Shown here piece after piece: positions 54,445 through 62,681 of a DNA stretch of 64,000 nt; position 1 is the stretch's first letter; every line of letters starts with the position of its first letter. Below the pieces are notes generated by a model. That model did no database searches and was not told the origin of the DNA. It saw only the letters and a program-made list of their open reading frames with translations. The DNA comes from DAOTEJ01 sp035454085 (GTDB taxonomy: Bacteria; Pseudomonadota; Gammaproteobacteria; Burkholderiales; Burkholderiaceae_F), in the NCBI GenBank assembly GCA_035454085.1, contig DAOTEJ010000001.1:77570-141569 (forward strand), given 5' to 3'. The position numbers and the translations under genes are program-made.

Positions 54445-55454
54445 TGAGCATCAAGGTAGCGATCAACGGCTATGGCCGCATCGGCCGCAACATCCTGCGC
54501 GCGCACTACGAAGGCGGCAAGAAGCACGACATCCAGATCGTGGCGATCAACGACCTGGGCGATTCCAAGACCAACGCCCACCTCACCAAGTACGACACCG
54601 CCCACGGCAAGTTTCCCGGCACGGTGACGGTCGACGGCGACACCATGGTGGTCAACGGCGACCGCATCCGCGTGCTGGCCAACCGCAACCCGGCCGAGCT
54701 GCCCTGGGGCGAGCTGGGCGTGGACGTGGTGCTCGAGTGCACGGGCTTCTTCACCAGCAAGGAGAAGGCCTCCGCGCACCTCAAGGGCGGGGCCAAGAAG
54801 GTGATCATCAGCGCGCCCGGCGGCAAGGACGTCGACGCGACCATCGTCTATGGCGTCAATCACGGTGTGCTCAAGGGCAGCGACACGGTGATCTCCAACG
54901 CCAGTTGCACCACCAACTGCCTCGCGCCGCTGGTCAAGCCGCTGCACGAGAAGATCGGCGTGCTCAACGGCCTGATGACCACCATCCACGCCTACACCAA
55001 CGACCAGGTCCTGACCGACGTCTACCACGAGGACCTGCGCCGCGCGCGCAGCGCCACGCAGAGCATGATCCCCACCAAGACCGGCGCCGCCGCCGCGGTG
55101 GGACTGGTGATGCCCGAGCTCAACGGCAAGCTCGACGGCTACGCCATGCGCGTGCCCACCATCAACGTGTCGATGGTCGATCTGTCGTTCATCGCCGCGC
55201 GCGACACCACGGTTGATGAGGTCAACGCCATCCTCAAGGCCGCCAGCGAGGGCGAACTCAAGGGCATCCTGGGCTACAACACCGAGCCGCTGGTGTCGAT
55301 CGACTTCAACCACGACGCGCGCTCCTCGGTGTTCGACGCGAGCCTCACCAAGGTTTCGGGCCGGCTCGTCAAGGTCGGCTCCTGGTACGACAACGAGTGG
55401 GGCTTCTCGAACCGGATGCTCGACACCACCGTCGCGCTGATGGCCGCCAGGTAG
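54444..55454 (+). CDS. gap: Glyceraldehyde-3-phosphate dehydrogenase
   Basis: Type I GAPDH, 336 aa. The Rossmann start VAINGYGRIGRNILRA is followed by NDLGD; D37 suggests NAD rather than NADP. The catalytic Cys is C155 in ISNASCTTNCLAPLVKPLHE with the matching His in TTIHAYTNDQ. Phosphate-site residues (SATQSMIPTKTGAA) are normal. ATG 54444 overlaps the tkt stop, with GGGGGAAGG upstream, so it is translated from the tkt mRNA. A strong terminator ends the transcript. Confidence 0.97.
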   Translation: MSIKVAINGYGRIGRNILRAHYEGGKKHDIQIVAINDLGDSKTNAHLTKYDTAHGKFPGTVTVDGDTMVVNGDRIRVLANRNPAELPWGELGVDVVLECTGFFTSKEKASAHLKGGAKKVIISAPGGKDVDATIVYGVNHGVLKGSDTVISNASCTTNCLAPLVKPLHEKIGVLNGLMTTIHAYTNDQVLTDVYHEDLRRARSATQSMIPTKTGAAAAVGLVMPELNGKLDGYAMRVPTINVSMVDLSFIAARDTTVDEVNAILKAASEGELKGILGYNTEPLVSIDFNHDARSSVFDASLTKVSGRLVKVGSWYDNEWGFSNRMLDTTVALMAAR

Positions 55455-55481
55455 CGCCGGTTGCCGTCACCGCGTGTGTCA

Positions 55482-55507
55482 GGGGCCGCCGCGGGCGGCC
55501 CCTTTTT
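55482..55507 (+). terminator. Rho-independent terminator after gap
   Basis: GGGGCCGCC (55482-55490) and GGCGGCCCC (55494-55502) form a 9-bp stem with a GCG loop, followed by TTTTT. It closes the tkt-gap transcript 28 bp after the gap stop. Confidence 0.93.
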
Positions 55508-55644
55508 CTTCCCGGGCCGCAGATCACCGGGCCGTCTGTCTGGCAAGCGTCACATTCGGTCAGCGCCTCTGCGGTCGCGGTTGCGGCGCCGTCGGCCGAC
55601 GGGCACCATGGATGCCTGATTCGGGCTTTGAGGCAGGAGCAGTG

Positions 55645-57615
55645 ATGCGCGGGTGGGTGATGCAGGTGGTGGTGGCCGGGCTCGCCGGGCTGGCGGGGCT
55701 GGCACAGGCCCAGTCCACGGCGGCGCGCAGCCTGCCGCGGGCCGAGCCCGTGGACCAGTTCATCGTGGGCTTCCGCGGCGAGGCCGCGGCCTCCGTTGAA
55801 GACCGCGTTGCCCGCCTGTCGCGCAAGTCCGCCGCGCCGCTCAGCCTGCAGCGCAGCATCGCAGGTCGACTGCACGTGCTGCGTGCTTCGCGCGCGCTGT
55901 CCGGCGCCGAGCTGGAAGCCACGCTCGCCCAGTTGCGGGCCGACGACGCGGTGTCCTGGGTGCAGCCCGACGCACGCAAGTTCGCGCTCGCCCTGCCCAA
56001 CGACCCGCGCTATGCGGACCAGTGGTGGCTGCGCACGCCCGGCACGAGCGGCGCCTGGCCGGCCTCGATCAATGCCGAGGCGGCCTGGGACATCAGCACC
56101 GGCAGTCGCCGCGTGGTGGTGGCGGTGCTCGACACGGGCGTGCTCTTCGACCATCCGGATCTGAAGCGTGCCGCCGCGGGCGGCAAGCTGCTGCCGGGCT
56201 ACGACTTCGTCTCGGACACGGCGATCTCGAACGACGCCGATGGCCGCGACACCGATCCCTCCGACCCGGGCGACTGGGTGAGCAGCGCCGACAAGCAGTC
56301 GCCGACCTTCACCAACTGCGACGTGGCCGACAGTTCCTGGCACGGCACGCACATTGCCGGCATCGTGGGCGGCCTGAGCAACAACAGCGAGGGCGTCGCC
56401 GGCATCGGCTGGAGCAACTGGGTGCTGCCGGTGCGCGTGCTGGGCAAGTGCAGCGGGCGCGACTCCGACATCCTCGCGGCCATGGCCTGGTCGGCCGGTC
56501 TGCCGGTCACCAACGGTGCGCCCGCGCCCGCCAACACCACGCCGGCAAGAGTCATCAACCTCAGCCTCGGCAGCCCGGGCACCTGCTCGCCGGCCTACCG
56601 CGACCTGATCGCGCAGCTGCGCGCCCGCGGCGTGTCGGTGTTCGCCGCCGCCGGCAACGACAGTGGCGCGGTGGTCGAACCCGCGAATTGCCCGGGCGCG
56701 ATTGCCGTGGGCGGCGTGCGCCACGTGGGCACCAAGGTCGGCTACTCGGCGCATGGGCCGCAGGTGGCGATTGCCGCACCCGCTGGCAACTGCGGCCAGC
56801 TGACCGGGCCTTGCCTCTATCCGATCGTCTCGACCGACAACGCCGGCACGACCACGCCGGGCGCCATGACGTACGACGGCAAGCTCGGCACCAGCTTCTC
56901 CACGCCGATCGCTGCGGGCGTCGCGGGCCTGATGATCGCCGTCAACCCGCAGCTGCCGCCCGACAAGCTGCTCGAGCGGCTGCGCGCCGGCGCGCGTGCC
57001 TTCCCGGCGCCCGACGCCACGCTGCTGATGTGCAGCAGCCCGAGCTTCAGGCCCGACGCGAATGGCGACTGGCCCAACGATGGCCAGTGCAACTGCGACA
57101 CGAGCTCCTGCGGCGCGGGCCTGCTCGACGCGCGCGGTGCGGTGCTGGCGGCGCTGGCGCCGATCGCTGCGATCGCGGCGACCACCCCGATCAACACCCC
57201 CACCGCGCCGATCACGCTCGACTCGCGCCTGAGCGTCGCGATCGCCGGCGCCAGCGTGGCCCGCATTCAGTGGGCCTTCGTCGGCGCCGCTCCGGCGGGC
57301 ACCACGATCGCCGACCCCAACGCTGCGCAGACCACTCTGAGCTTCTCCGGCCCCGGTTCGGTCACGCTGCGTCTGACGGTCACCGACAGTGCGGGGCGCA
57401 GCGACACCCAGACCTGCGTGCTGAGTGTGGGCACCGCGGGCGCCGGCACGCAGTGCGCCGTCGGCCTGCCGCTCGAGATCCCGCCCCAGGTGGAGCCCAG
57501 CACGCCGCCGCCCGTGGCCTTGCCGCCAGTTTCCGGTGGTGGCGGAGGCGGCGGCAGCCTCCCCCTGTGGTTGCCGCTGCTGCTCGGCGCGGTGCTCTGG
57601 TTGCGGCGCCGCTAG
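55645..57615 (+). CDS. S8 subtilisin-like secreted protease with GlyGly-CTERM tail
   Basis: A 656-aa secreted serine peptidase. Residues 1-23 are a signal peptide, about 30-118 an inhibitor-like propeptide, and 140-480 the S8 domain with D163 (VAVLDTGV), H233 (WHGTHIAG), oxyanion N338 (AAAGND) and S417 (GTSFSTPIAAG). A PKD-like domain (about 525-615) follows, then a C-terminal Gly run, a hydrophobic helix LPLWLPLLLGAVLWL and RRR: the GlyGly-CTERM sorting signal (630-656). ATG 55645 has AGGAG 5 nt upstream. The convergent gene is its likely processing peptidase, rhombosortase. Confidence 0.93.
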   Translation: MRGWVMQVVVAGLAGLAGLAQAQSTAARSLPRAEPVDQFIVGFRGEAAASVEDRVARLSRKSAAPLSLQRSIAGRLHVLRASRALSGAELEATLAQLRADDAVSWVQPDARKFALALPNDPRYADQWWLRTPGTSGAWPASINAEAAWDISTGSRRVVVAVLDTGVLFDHPDLKRAAAGGKLLPGYDFVSDTAISNDADGRDTDPSDPGDWVSSADKQSPTFTNCDVADSSWHGTHIAGIVGGLSNNSEGVAGIGWSNWVLPVRVLGKCSGRDSDILAAMAWSAGLPVTNGAPAPANTTPARVINLSLGSPGTCSPAYRDLIAQLRARGVSVFAAAGNDSGAVVEPANCPGAIAVGGVRHVGTKVGYSAHGPQVAIAAPAGNCGQLTGPCLYPIVSTDNAGTTTPGAMTYDGKLGTSFSTPIAAGVAGLMIAVNPQLPPDKLLERLRAGARAFPAPDATLLMCSSPSFRPDANGDWPNDGQCNCDTSSCGAGLLDARGAVLAALAPIAAIAATTPINTPTAPITLDSRLSVAIAGASVARIQWAFVGAAPAGTTIADPNAAQTTLSFSGPGSVTLRLTVTDSAGRSDTQTCVLSVGTAGAGTQCAVGLPLEIPPQVEPSTPPPVALPPVSGGGGGGGSLPLWLPLLLGAVLWLRRR

Positions 57616-58220
57616 CGGCGCGACCACGCCAGCGCGAGGCAGCCGCAGGCCAGCCCGACCAGCGCACCGGCAAGGTGCGCCGGGGCGACCGCAGGGGCTC
57701 CCAGCCAGGCCAGCGGCGCCGGCTCGAAGCGCCAGGCCTGCTCGAGCCCGAGCTTGACCAGCCCGCCCGCCAGCAGCAGCCCCGGCAGCCAGCGCGCGGC
57801 GCGCGCCGCGCGCGCCCACCACAACAGCACGCCCGCAAAGAACAGCCCGTGCAGCGCGCCCGACAGGCCGCGATACCACGCGACCTCGGGCCACAACACG
57901 GCGAGTGAGCCGGCCACTCCCAGCCCGGTGACGGCGAGCGTGGCCGCCTGCTCGCGTGCGCTCATCCAGGGCGCCAGCAGCGCGGCCACCAGGACGAGCG
58001 CGACCGCGTTCACCGCCCAGTGCAGCCACGACAAGTGCGCGAGGTGCCCGCTCAGGGCGCGCCAGGGTTCGTCACCGAGCCAGGCGCGCCGGTATTCCCA
58101 GGCGGGCGCCCAGCCCAGCCACTGCACGGCCGCGGCCAACAGGGCCAGGCCCAGCGCGAGCACGAGGGCCGCGCGAACAGAGCGGGCAGCAGGGGGGCGA
58201 TCGGAAGCGAGAGCGGCCAT
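57612..58220 (-). CDS. rrtA: Rhombosortase (rhomboid-family intramembrane protease)
   Basis: A 202-aa rhomboid-fold intramembrane serine protease with six hydrophobic segments. The catalytic serine is S120 in YRGLSGALHGLFFAG and the catalytic His is H182 in AHLAGALVG; HLSWLHWAVNAVAL supplies the usual His/Asn of the oxyanion site. Size and the GLSGALHG motif match rhombosortase, which cleaves GlyGly-CTERM tails. The stop overlaps the stop of the GlyGly-CTERM protease gene by 2 nt, so enzyme and probable substrate are convergent neighbours. ATG 58220 avoids an unlikely polar extension. Confidence 0.88.
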   Translation of the reverse strand: MAALASDRPPAARSVRAALVLALGLALLAAAVQWLGWAPAWEYRRAWLGDEPWRALSGHLAHLSWLHWAVNAVALVLVAALLAPWMSAREQAATLAVTGLGVAGSLAVLWPEVAWYRGLSGALHGLFFAGVLLWWARAARAARWLPGLLLAGGLVKLGLEQAWRFEPAPLAWLGAPAVAPAHLAGALVGLACGCLALAWSRR

Positions 58221-58248
58221 GGGCAGGTTGGCGCGAGGCGCTGCTTCG

Positions 58249-58254
58249 TATAAT
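58249..58254 (+). promoter_or_regulatory. Candidate -10 element for pgk
   Basis: A perfect TATAAT 70 bp upstream of the pgk ATG, in CGTATAATGCGCC. A TTGGCG lies 15 bp upstream of it as a poor -35. It overlaps the start of the divergent rhombosortase gene region. Confidence 0.55.
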
Positions 58255-58324
58255 GCGCCATCTCGCGCGGACGTCTGCGGGCTTGGCCCGCGTCCCGCCC
58301 CACCGTCTTCTCCTGTCCACTCCC

Positions 58325-59524
58325 ATGCGCGTTCAGACCCTGCAAGCACTCGCCGATGCCGGCCAACTCGCCGGCAAGCGCGTCTTCATCCGCTCCGACC
58401 TCAACGTGCCGCAGGACGAGGCCGGTGCGATCACCGACGACACGCGCATCCGCGCCTCGGTCCCGGCGATCCGCCTCGCGCTGGATGCCGGTGCCGCGGT
58501 GATGGTCACCTCGCACCTCGGTCGTCCCACCGAGGGTGAGGTCAAGCCCGAGGACAGCCTCGCGCCAATTGCGGCGCGCCTGGCCGAACTGCTCGGCCGT
58601 CCCGTGCGCCTGGTGCAGAACTGGGTCGACGGCGTGGCCGTCGCCCCGGGCGAGGTGGTGCTGCTCGAGAACTGCCGCTGCAACCCGGGCGAGAAGAAGA
58701 ACGACGAGGCGCTGGCGCGCAAGCTGGCGGCGCTGTGCGAGGTCTACGTGAACGACGCGTTCGGCACTGCGCACCGCGCCGAGGCGACCACCCACGGCAT
58801 GGCCAGGTTCGCGCCGGTGGCCTGCGCCGGCCCGCTGCTCGCCGCCGAGATCGACGCGCTCGGCCGCGCCCTGGGCGATCCCAAGCGGCCCCTGGTGGCG
58901 ATCGTGGCCGGCTCCAAGGTCTCGACCAAGCTCACCATCCTCGACAACCTGGCGCGCAAGGTGGACCGCCTGATCGTGGGCGGCGGCATCGCCAACACCT
59001 TCCTGCTCGCCGAGGGCTTCCCGATCGGCAAGTCGCTTGCCGAGCCGGACCTCGTGCCCGAGTGCAAGAAGGTCCTGGCCACGCTGGGCGAGAAGGGCGC
59101 GACCCTGCCCGTGCCGATCGACGTGGTGGTGGCCAAGGCCTTCTCGGTCGATGCGCCGCGCCGCATCTGCCGCTCCGACGACGTGCAGCCCGACGAGATG
59201 ATCCTCGACATCGGCCCCTCGAGCACGCTGGCGCTGCAGCACCTGCTGCGCGAGGCGGGCACGATCATCTGGAACGGCCCGGTGGGCGTGTTCGAGATGA
59301 CGCCCTTCGAGGAAGGCACCAAGCAGATGGCGCTGGTGATCGCCGAGGCCACCGCCAACGGGGCCTTCTCGATCGCCGGGGGCGGAGACACGCTCGCCGC
59401 CATTGCCAAGTACGACCTGGCCGACAAGGTCTCGTACATCTCGACGGGTGGCGGCGCTTTCCTCGAGTTCCTCGAAGGCAAGCCGCTGCCCGCGATTCAG
59501 GTGCTCGAACAGCGCGCCGCCTAG
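58325..59524 (+). CDS. pgk: Phosphoglycerate kinase
   Basis: Glycolytic/gluconeogenic kinase, 399 aa. The N-terminal phosphoglycerate site RVFIRSDLNVPQD and TSHLGRP, the basic-patch residues in NCRCNPGEKKNDEA and the nucleotide lobe with VAGSKVSTKLTILDNLA and IIWNGPVGVFE are complete. The C-terminus AGGGDTLAAIAKYD, then YISTGGGAFLEFLEGKPLPA, is canonical. It is separated from gap by the protease/rhombosortase pair and has its own TATAAT. Confidence 0.97.
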   Translation: MRVQTLQALADAGQLAGKRVFIRSDLNVPQDEAGAITDDTRIRASVPAIRLALDAGAAVMVTSHLGRPTEGEVKPEDSLAPIAARLAELLGRPVRLVQNWVDGVAVAPGEVVLLENCRCNPGEKKNDEALARKLAALCEVYVNDAFGTAHRAEATTHGMARFAPVACAGPLLAAEIDALGRALGDPKRPLVAIVAGSKVSTKLTILDNLARKVDRLIVGGGIANTFLLAEGFPIGKSLAEPDLVPECKKVLATLGEKGATLPVPIDVVVAKAFSVDAPRRICRSDDVQPDEMILDIGPSSTLALQHLLREAGTIIWNGPVGVFEMTPFEEGTKQMALVIAEATANGAFSIAGGGDTLAAIAKYDLADKVSYISTGGGAFLEFLEGKPLPAIQVLEQRAA

Positions 59525-59561
59525 GCTGCGGCGCAGCGCGCGGCCGCGCTGCTCGGCCGTG

Positions 59562-59580
59562 CCGGGCGGCTGCCGCCCGG
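59562..59580. terminator. GC hairpin between pgk and sbcB, no T tract
   Basis: CCGGGCGGC (59562-59570) and GCCGCCCGG (59572-59580) are exact complements separated by one base, in practice an 8-bp stem with a 3-nt loop. It lies between convergent pgk and sbcB and may slow transcription in both directions, but without a T run it is a poor intrinsic terminator. Confidence 0.35.
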
Positions 59581-59601
59581 GGCGCGGCGGGCGACCCCGG
59601 G

Positions 59602-61041
59602 TCAGTCCTCGGGCACGATCTGCGTGACGTAGTCGACCAGGGCCTCGAGGACCTCGAGGCCGCGCTCGTCAGCGCCCTCGCTCAGCGTGTCGACCCGATC
59701 CTGCCAGGCAGCGAGCGCCAGCGTGCCGGGCGCGCCCTGGTGCAGGCGCGCCGCGCAGTGCGCGCGCCATTGCGCGGCCTCGTCGGCGTCCAGGGTCTGC
59801 GCAAAGTTGCGCGCTCGGTAGCGGAACAGGAGCTCGGGCAGGCGCGCGTCGTCGAAGTGCACGCGCCCGGCGTGCACGCGCGCGGCCAGTGCCTCGGGCG
59901 TCAGTGCCCGCAACTCGTCCAGGCGGCGCCGGTCGGGGTCGCGAACCAGGCCGTCGTAGAGCGCCGTGTCCACGTCCTCGCGCTCGCGCTCGCCGGGCCG
60001 CGCATAGACCTCGGCCCAGGGCGCCGCGAGCTCCGCCGCATGGCGCGCGGCACGGCTGGCGTGCTCGCGCACCGCGCCGAGGTCCAGTCCCCAGTGCGCG
60101 GCGCGCTCCTCGCTCAGCGTCTCGAGCTTGCCGATCACCACCGGCGCGCGGTTCAGGTGCACCGTCTTCACTGGCACCCGGGTCTGACCCTCGGCTAGTT
60201 CGTCCTGGCGCACGAACAGCCGCGCGCGGATCGCCTCGGGGTCGAGGTCGAGCAGCTCGGACGGATCGTGGGCGAGGTCCCAGACGATGAGCTCGTTGCG
60301 ATTGGTCGGGTGCGGCGCGAGCGGCCACACCGCCGCCATGAACCCGCGCTGCGCACCGTACATGCCCGAGATGTGCAGGAACGGCCGGCCGGAGCCGATC
60401 TGGTCGAGCACCGCGTCCTTGCGTCGCAGACCCAGGCAGAACTCGTAGAGCCGGGGCTGGCGCGCGCGCAGCAGGCGGGCGAGCGCCAGCGTGGCGCGCA
60501 CGTCGGACAGCGCGTCGTGCGCGGCATCGTGTGCCAGGCCGTTGGCGGCGGCCAGGGCCTCGAGCCGGAAGCTCGGCCGGCCCTCGAGCAGCGGCCACTC
60601 GATCCCCTCGGGTCGCAGCGCCCAGGCGCAGCGCACGGGGTCGAGCAGGTCCCAGCGGGCGCAGCCGTTGGCCCATTCGCGCCCATAGGGCTCGATCAGA
60701 TTGCGCCAGAAGAGGTGACGACTCACCTCGTCGTCGAAGCGGATGCTGTTGTAGCCCACGCCCGTGGTGCCCGGCCGCGCGAGTTCGGCGTGCACTGCCT
60801 GCGCGAAGGCGTGCTCGGCCAGTCCCTGGTCCAGGCATCGCTGCGGGGTGATGCCGGTGATCAGGCAACTGTCGGGGTCGGGCAGGAAGTCCGGCGCCGG
60901 GGCGCAGTAGTGCATCACCGGCGCCTCGATCTCGTTGAGCTGCGCGTCGGTGCGCACCCCCGCGAACTGCGCCGGCCGGCAGCGGCGCGCGTCGGCGCCG
61001 AAGGTCTCGTAGTCGTGCCAGAAAAAGCTCGCGTCGGCCAT
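59602..61041 (-). CDS. sbcB: Exodeoxyribonuclease I
   Basis: DEDDh 3'-to-5' single-strand DNA exonuclease, 479 aa. The N-terminal FFWHDYETFGADARRCRPAQ holds the catalytic D10 and E12; GVGYNSIRFDDEVSRHLFWR and AHDALSDVRATLALARL (with the catalytic His/Asp) follow, and the C-terminal exonuclease I-specific SH3-like and helical domains are present (VPVKTVHLNRAPVV). ATG 61041 begins the family N-terminus. It stands on the opposite strand between pgk and pyk, unrelated to their pathway. Confidence 0.94.
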   Translation of the reverse strand: MADASFFWHDYETFGADARRCRPAQFAGVRTDAQLNEIEAPVMHYCAPAPDFLPDPDSCLITGITPQRCLDQGLAEHAFAQAVHAELARPGTTGVGYNSIRFDDEVSRHLFWRNLIEPYGREWANGCARWDLLDPVRCAWALRPEGIEWPLLEGRPSFRLEALAAANGLAHDAAHDALSDVRATLALARLLRARQPRLYEFCLGLRRKDAVLDQIGSGRPFLHISGMYGAQRGFMAAVWPLAPHPTNRNELIVWDLAHDPSELLDLDPEAIRARLFVRQDELAEGQTRVPVKTVHLNRAPVVIGKLETLSEERAAHWGLDLGAVREHASRAARHAAELAAPWAEVYARPGEREREDVDTALYDGLVRDPDRRRLDELRALTPEALAARVHAGRVHFDDARLPELLFRYRARNFAQTLDADEAAQWRAHCAARLHQGAPGTLALAAWQDRVDTLSEGADERGLEVLEALVDYVTQIVPED

Positions 61042-61195
61042 GCGGCACGATAGCGCAGGCGCGGGCGTCGCCCCGCCTGGGCACGGCGCACGCCGGGCGA
61101 TCACGCAGGGCGCATCGGACCCGCGGGCTTGCCCCGACCCGCGGCCCGCGTAAAGCCCTTAGGATGGCGGCAGGCCCTCCCGACCCGGAACTCCC

Positions 61196-62623
61196 ATGCC
61201 CCGCAGCACCAAGATCGTCGCCACTCTCGGACCCGCCTCGAGCGATCCGCTCATCCTGCAGCGCATGCTGGCGGCGGGCGTGGACGTGGTGCGCTTCAAC
61301 TTCTCGCACGGCACGGCGGCGGACCACCTCGCGCGCGCCAAGGCAGTGCGCGAGGCGGCCCGGGCCGTGGGCCGCGAGGTGGCGATCATGGCCGACCTGC
61401 AGGGGCCCAAGATCCGCGTGGGCAAGTTCGAAGGAGGCAAGGCGGTGCTCGCGCCCGGCAGCCGCTTCGTGCTCGATGCGGCCTGCGAACTCGGCAACGC
61501 CGAGCGCGCGGGGCTGGACTACAAGGACCTGCCGCGCGACGTGAAGCCGGGTGACGTGCTGCTGCTGGCCGACGGCCTGCTGGTGCTCGACGTGGAGCGC
61601 GTGGCGGGCAGCGCGATTCACACCATGGTGCGCATCGGCGGGGAGCTCAGCAACAACAAGGGCATCAACAAGCAGGGCGGGGGCTTGTCGGCCCCGGCGC
61701 TCACCGCCAAGGACGTGCGCGACATCGACACCGCCATGGAGTGCGGTGCCGACTACATCGCGGTGAGCTTCGTGAAGAACCGCACCGACGTCGAGATGGC
61801 GCGGCAGCTGGCCGGCATCGCGGGCGACCGCCACGGACTGCGGCCGCTGATCATCAGCAAGATCGAGCGCGCCGAGGCCACCGGGCGCCTGGCCGAGATC
61901 CTCGACGCCTCGGACGGCATCATGGTGGCGCGCGGCGACCTGGCCGTGGAGATCGGCAACGCCGCGGTGCCCGCGCTGCAGAAGCGCCTGATCAAGATGG
62001 CGCGTGCGGCCAACAAGCTCACCATCACCGCCACGCAGATGATGGAGTCGATGATCGTCAATGCCGTGCCCACCCGCGCCGAGGTGAGCGACGTGGCCAA
62101 CGCCGTGCTCGACGGCACCGACGCGGTGATGCTTTCGGCCGAGACCGCCGCGGGCAAGTACCCGGTCGAGACCGTCGAGGCGATGGCGGCGATCGTCACC
62201 GAGGCCGACCGCTCCGAGTCCGTCGAGCTCGACACCCAGTTCCTCAACCAGACCTTTGCGCGGGTCGACCAGTCGATCGCCTACGGGGCACTGTTCACCG
62301 CCTACCACCTGCGCTGCAAGGCCATCGTCGCGCTTACCGAGTCGGGCTCGACCGCGCTGTGGATGAGCCGCCACGACGTGGACATCCCGATCTACGCGCT
62401 CACTCCCAGCCTGGCCACGCAGCGCCGCCTGGCGCTCTACCGCAACGTGCGCCCGCTGCACTTCGAGCCGCTCGCCGATCGCGACCGTGCGCTGGCTGCC
62501 GCCGAGGACCTGCTGCTGCGTCAGGGCGTGGTGACGCGCGACGACCTGATCGTGGTCACCGTGGGCGAGCCCATGGGGCAGGCCGGGGGCACCAACACCC
62601 TCAAGATCGTGCGCGTGGGCTAG
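61196..62623 (+). CDS. pyk: Pyruvate kinase
   Basis: Glycolytic enzyme making pyruvate and ATP from phosphoenolpyruvate, 475 aa. It opens STKIVATLGPASSDPLILQR and carries the substrate block FNFSHGTAADH, IMADLQGPKIRVGKFEGGKA, the signature IISKIERAEATGRLAEILDA with the metal-binding Glu, and MVARGDLAVEIG. The C-terminal domain (LTESGSTALWMSRHDVDIPI) is complete. It starts 154 bp from the divergent sbcB gene; the interval holds a GC-rich promoter region in which I see no clear hexamers. Confidence 0.96.
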   Translation: MPRSTKIVATLGPASSDPLILQRMLAAGVDVVRFNFSHGTAADHLARAKAVREAARAVGREVAIMADLQGPKIRVGKFEGGKAVLAPGSRFVLDAACELGNAERAGLDYKDLPRDVKPGDVLLLADGLLVLDVERVAGSAIHTMVRIGGELSNNKGINKQGGGLSAPALTAKDVRDIDTAMECGADYIAVSFVKNRTDVEMARQLAGIAGDRHGLRPLIISKIERAEATGRLAEILDASDGIMVARGDLAVEIGNAAVPALQKRLIKMARAANKLTITATQMMESMIVNAVPTRAEVSDVANAVLDGTDAVMLSAETAAGKYPVETVEAMAAIVTEADRSESVELDTQFLNQTFARVDQSIAYGALFTAYHLRCKAIVALTESGSTALWMSRHDVDIPIYALTPSLATQRRLALYRNVRPLHFEPLADRDRALAAAEDLLLRQGVVTRDDLIVVTVGEPMGQAGGTNTLKIVRVG

Positions 62624-62681
62624 CCATGGCGGGCGGGCCGGACAAAGAGCGCGGGTGCCTCGGGCGGAAGGGACGCCGGCG

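Noticed and set aside
52387..58029. Long minus-strand frames opposite tkt, gap and the S8 protease (up to 886 codons)
   Set aside because: Composition is Arg/Ala/Gly-rich and motif-free; the plus-strand genes in the same place have complete catalytic motifs.
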